This document shows positions 59,683 through 64,000 of a stretch of 64,000 nucleotides of DNA, piece by piece. Position 1 is the stretch's first letter. Every line of letters starts with the position of its first letter. The notes beneath the pieces are model-generated. The model ran no database searches, was not told the origin of the DNA, and saw only the letters and a list, made by a program, of their open reading frames with translations. A program made the translations under genes and the position numbers. Location of the stretch: the NCBI RefSeq assembly GCF_021155775.2, contig NC_060235.2, forward strand, positions 43,186,701 to 43,250,700. Reading direction: 5' to 3'. Source of the DNA: Neodiprion pinetum. Its lineage: Eukaryota; Arthropoda; Insecta; Hymenoptera; Diprionidae.

Positions 59683-61200
59683 TTTCAGTGAAATAGTCAA
59701 ACTCCAAAGCTTGCCCGCAATGGTACGTAGTTTGTTAATTTACCAACCAACGAGTACTAGACCGAAAATTATAAAGAGTGTAATCTACACTGGTTTAAAA
59801 AGTGAATGTCAAAGTATCATTGCACCACCTAGCAGCGTGAACTCCAAAAAAAGGTTACCGTGCAACGTTTCTTTCACTTGTCGGAAATTTTTCGACAGTG
59901 AAGCGGTTGTCGCGGTTACGGTACACTGAAACACTCCGTTCCACCTCATTTTCGATTACTCATCAAGTATCATCGCACACTCCACATCGATGAAGATTCA
60001 AACCACATTCACTTGGACGCAAAATAACAATAGCCTTTACCTTGAAAGTAAGGTGAATAAATGCAGGCGATGATTCTATGCACAGGCAACTCTCAGGGGA
60101 CAAACATCTGATGTACACAAGTAATCCTAAGAGTTAAAATTCACCTCTTGCAGTTTTCGAATTACGTGAAAATTCCCGTGCCTACACAACGTCGCGTAAC
60201 AATTACAATATTGCCGTCAGCAAAAAAATTAATGTTCACTTTCACCCGGAGCACAACATTAACTTACGAAATGGCTAAAGTAGGTACACAGGTATCACGG
60301 AACAACGAAGAGATAAAACTGCAGAGCCGACAAATATTTTGCTAGCTTGGCGCGAGGCTTCGCATGTCAGTGGTAGAAGGAGAGGAGGCGGAGAGGAACT
60401 TTGTCACGCGGTGACGGTACAACGTAGAAAAAAAAGGTGCGGATCAGACGCATTTCTCTCCCACGCGAAAATTGGTGATATCAGAAACGCGAATGGTCAA
60501 GCGAAGGAACACGATTCGCCTTGTTGTAGCCCGTGCGACACGCGCATGCGACGGCGAGTAACTAGCGGCGCGAGTAGCGGTTCACTTTGCCCCTACTTCG
60601 CTCGCCGCGACCGGTCATGTGATCTACGGTGTTCACGTGTGCGGGTGTACCGAGTGCCCTGTCATATACGTGCACGATCCAACCATTGTTACCAGTGCCT
60701 CTCTAACGCACATCTACTCCTAGCATGAGACTGCTCGGTTCGATGCTTCGTCACGCACCACACGCCAAGCACCGCATAGACCTCTAGCGTTACCCTCTTT
60801 TTCTCTTTCTTCTCGCGCTTTCTTCTTCTCCTTCATTCCGTTTTCGTTTTCATTAGCGGTATGTGATTATCAAACAGAAGACTCGTATGCGGGACATGAC
60901 GGCGAGCCGGACCTGTACTAATTCACCAAGGTGTACTTGTGGCTACTTTTGGCATTCTGTGCCAAAACGGTTAGTGATCAGTCTCGCCGTCTCGGACCTC
61001 GGCTGGGCCTCGAGAGAATCCATTAGTATCCGTCGCTGTCGGCGCAGCTATACTTGGGTGACTAAACTGTTGAGAGTTCAATTTTGTATATTACACCAGC
61101 CTGATGATCTGCTGGTTGATATAGTCTAAGCACCTGTTCAAGCTTTCGGAAATGATGAGCGATTGGTGTGATTGAATAACTTTTTATCAGGGCCAGATTT
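59683..61200 (-). promoter_or_regulatory. probable pico 5' UTR and promoter region
   Basis: This is the DNA upstream of the proposed start exon. Between about 60330 and 60790 it becomes clearly richer in GC and CpG (for example around 60540-60620) than the flanking AT-rich sequence, then passes a pyrimidine-rich stretch at 60790-60850. Such a local rise is common at insect promoters. I see no convincing TATA box or initiator whose spacing fits the start codon, so the call rests on position and composition only. Confidence 0.25.
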
Positions 61201-64000
61201 AAATCTCAGACCTTTGTTCTCGAATACAATGTATACCATTGCCGTTGAACGTACAGTGTACTATAAAGTCCTCCGAAATCTTACAGGATGTTGCATATCT
61301 GTCCGTTGTTGTTAGAAATAATTTTCAAATAATATAAGCTTACGATCGCACTGGTTATACCGCAGTAACGGTAATTTCACCTTGGACGTGTACGATAATA
61401 TGCGTTGTACGGAGACTGCAATATAGTGAAACTATAATATTATTCGTGAATACTTTATCGATATCCGCTGACCATCATAATATATTTGCAGAGAATTTAT
61501 CCCTTCTCACGAGGACGATCACCTCAGCGACAAGCTGTTTGCTCCATGCAAACATGTGCGTATAATTTATACGTTTGTGCAGCGCAGTCAATTAGGCTAC
61601 TCAAACTCCTGTCGTAGCTGTACGATGTTGCTGCAGTAATTGAAGTTGTTGCGCTGAATTGCCAGCCAATTTCCTTCGCTGTGGTATTACGTCTGTTGTT
61701 AGAAGAAAAACTCGAGGAAAACAGCGCAGCGTGATCAGACCATCGGTGTAATTGGAACAAAATAAAAAATAAAAAACAATAATAATTGAGCTCTCGGCGT
61801 ATTTGAATGTCAGAAAGCCGAGTCAATGACTCGTCCTACCTTTTAGGATACACGGCTGCTGGAAAAAACATGTCAATTTTAACGTGTTTCAAATGTCTCG
61901 TTAAAAAATATTGAGTCACCTCTTTCACCATTTTATTAATATGTTTCAAAAATAGTATATCGTCAAACCAACTTGAGTTGAATCCAGCTTTAAGTCAAAG
62001 TAGATCGGATAATTATAATCCCAATTAACGATTGATAATTGGAATGAAATTCTAAGTGGCAACGATATACTTGTTTACTATAATTGCCGAGGCAATTACG
62101 CATATACTATAGTCGTCGTTCTTCGGCAACAAAGTATCGAATTTACACGACTCCAAAGGCATCCCTGTCGCGAGTCCCTTGCATAGGTATGCTTTCACAT
62201 ACGTGCCTTGCGGCACACGCATAGACCATCTGTAGTAACAATCCCGTGAGGCGATATACACGCGTGTCCCACGGCCAGTCAGTTCGTTTAATTAACTAAC
62301 GAGCCCCGCCCTTGGTCACGCGGTGACCCTTACGTTCATACGTGTAATACTGCATTACATGCACGCTATCCGAATCAACCCCGAAGTGCCATCGTTCCAC
62401 GTATCGTGTTACGGTATACCTATACATATATCCGCTGCAGTAACTGTCTGCTGATTTAATTGCGCGTTTTTATGGTCACATCCCTTTACTTGCAACTTTG
62501 GTAAAATGTCATCGCAAGTGCAGCATCGATACATTCGTAATTCCTGTCGCTATGTTGTTTCAATCCTTATTCAGACATTCGTTTTTCTCACTTTATGTTA
62601 TGCGTTTACTTAAAATGTATGGCCCGCACTTCAATCGCGGCATTGAGATTCACTCGATGATTTTTCAGTTCAAATCGTAAAGCAACACCGTCCTGCGGAA
62701 TACTGTAGCGACTCATAACAAGAAGTAATGCCTTCGCACAATAGGGAGGATCTCCTTCCCGAGTGTTTATACTCCGTATAGCCACCAGCCTTTATTTCCG
62801 TAAATCCTCGTCTGCAGTGCACATTCTTTTCGCTGGGGAAAAAATTTCTTACTAGAGAGTAAATAAATTCTACAATTTGGAAAGCACTCCCGGTGTCGGC
62901 GCTTCGGGACGAGCGTATTGGATGAGGTGAACGCTATCCAATATCCTGTTACAGCATTCAGCAACATTTCTAGCGTAGTTTTAACGAAATTGGCCTAGAA
63001 AAATTTTCAGTAAAACTATGTCATCCAATACAAACATAGATAAAACTTGAACGCGCAGAATTTGTATTAGTATATTCTTTTTCATCCGACATTCTGACAC
63101 GGATATTTTGGTCACAGATGCGAAAGACTAATTCACCGTGGATCCACAAGCGGTAGACGGGCCGTTACATCCAAGCAATATCAGTGTAATTATAGTTATT
63201 ATTCGGTTTTGTGTATGGATCGTAGCTACTTGTTCAAGTTAACGAGATATTATGCGACGTAGGTACAAACTAATCTGTACTGTCGGTATCGACTACAAAG
63301 TTGCACCGTAATCCTGATTTGAAAGAAAACGCGCGTATTTACGGATAACGGTTATTCGCAAAGGTATTATAATTACAAATATACGTCGTGCGTATGCATC
63401 AGAAGTAAGCGTTCATAAGTATCCACGCACGCAACCACGGCCGTACTTTCGCTGTCCGTATAATAGTTACCTAATACCGATATAGGCGCCCACGAGGCTG
63501 CATGTGTCGGAACACAAAAACTGAGCAAAGTGATAATATGAAAGAGACTCGAGTCAGGACCTGTGACAGTTGCACAGGCGGTTAGTAATAACCCATTACG
63601 GAGAAGAGAATTTAGTAATTACGATGAAGTAGCGCCCGCGGCGACAGAGCCCGTTAAGCGCTCGTGTAACCTTAAGCCACACTTAAACAGCCCGGACGCG
63701 GCGGTAATCGCAACTTCTGTCGTTCGCAATCGGTACGGGTAAAGATAGCTGGTTGCTGGTTTAGCAAGTCCCTGCATTGCCTGTAATGAAACCAGGTCAC
63801 CGTTCTTGAAACTTATACGAATGAAAAATGGGGCTGAAATTGTTAGAACGAAACTTCCTCGGGGAACAGTTAAGCCGGGTGGAATGTTCTCACCGTTCAT
63901 CCCCCTCTGAAATGAAAAGTATTTTCTCAAGAATAATTAGGTCGTTTCTTTGGGGTGCTGCGGAATGAGAAGAGGCATTCAACAGCTAAAAAATTTTTCT
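61201..64000. other. no gene seen
   Basis: Mixed AT-leaning DNA upstream of pico. The minus-strand frame 63930-63619 (103 codons) and others lack coding character. It may hold distal regulatory sequence or untranslated exons that cannot be recognised here. Confidence 0.4.

Noticed and set aside
1..64000. Search by eye for CRISPR arrays, transposase or reverse-transcriptase motifs and rRNA
   Set aside because: No regularly spaced direct repeats with unique spacers, no recognised catalytic motifs and no rRNA-like blocks were seen. The only spaced repeat is the 154-base hairpin array, which has related rather than unique spacers.

Overview
This window is nuclear DNA of a eukaryote, almost certainly an insect. 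GT-AG introns (many of 69-140 bases), abundant simple repeats, long gene-free stretches and a clear MRL-family gene (Drosophila pico, vertebrate lamellipodin/RIAM) all point that way. The moderate GC content and pervasive CpG would fit a hymenopteran such as a sawfly, but that is inference. There are no operons, no bacterial features, and I see no CRISPR array or tRNA.

Layout. From 1 to about 18.7 kb I see no confident gene. This part holds an (ATT)n microsatellite, a degenerate inverted minisatellite-like block (about 1530-2130), two possible plus-strand exons (4723-4886 and 10265-10400) and a long (TTC)n tract at 17831-17893. From 18790 to about 21043 on the minus strand there is a spliced gene that I do not recognise. 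Two of its junctions are phase-consistent, one across a 78-base intron, and its last exon ends ambiguously. From 21 to 47.6 kb the sequence is again mainly intergenic or intronic. It contains a tandem array of hairpin-forming units (23771-24165), a pair of protein-like reading frames that look broken (27671-28151), two possible minus-strand exons (29317-29510, 35913-36015) and several purine- or pyrimidine-rich and tandem repeats. From 47.6 to 52.5 kb the DNA becomes AT-rich and probably includes the long 3' UTR of the gene beside it.

The main gene runs on the minus strand from 59682 to 52500. Eight coding exons join with consistent phases into 3165 bases, that is 1054 codons plus a stop. The protein has a short N-terminal helix resembling the talin-binding site of MRL proteins, a Ras-association (RA) domain, a pleckstrin homology (PH) domain, a Ser/Thr/basic linker, and a large C-terminal exon rich in LPPPP and other proline motifs. 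By family knowledge it links Ras/Rap signals and phosphoinositides at the membrane to Ena/VASP-driven actin assembly and integrin activation. The DNA upstream of 59.7 kb probably holds its 5' UTR and promoter.

No complete transposase, reverse transcriptase or viral gene could be recognised by eye. The most unusual items are the hairpin-unit tandem array, the unrecognised gene at 19-21 kb with its ambiguous reading-frame end, and the inverted degenerate minisatellite near the left end.
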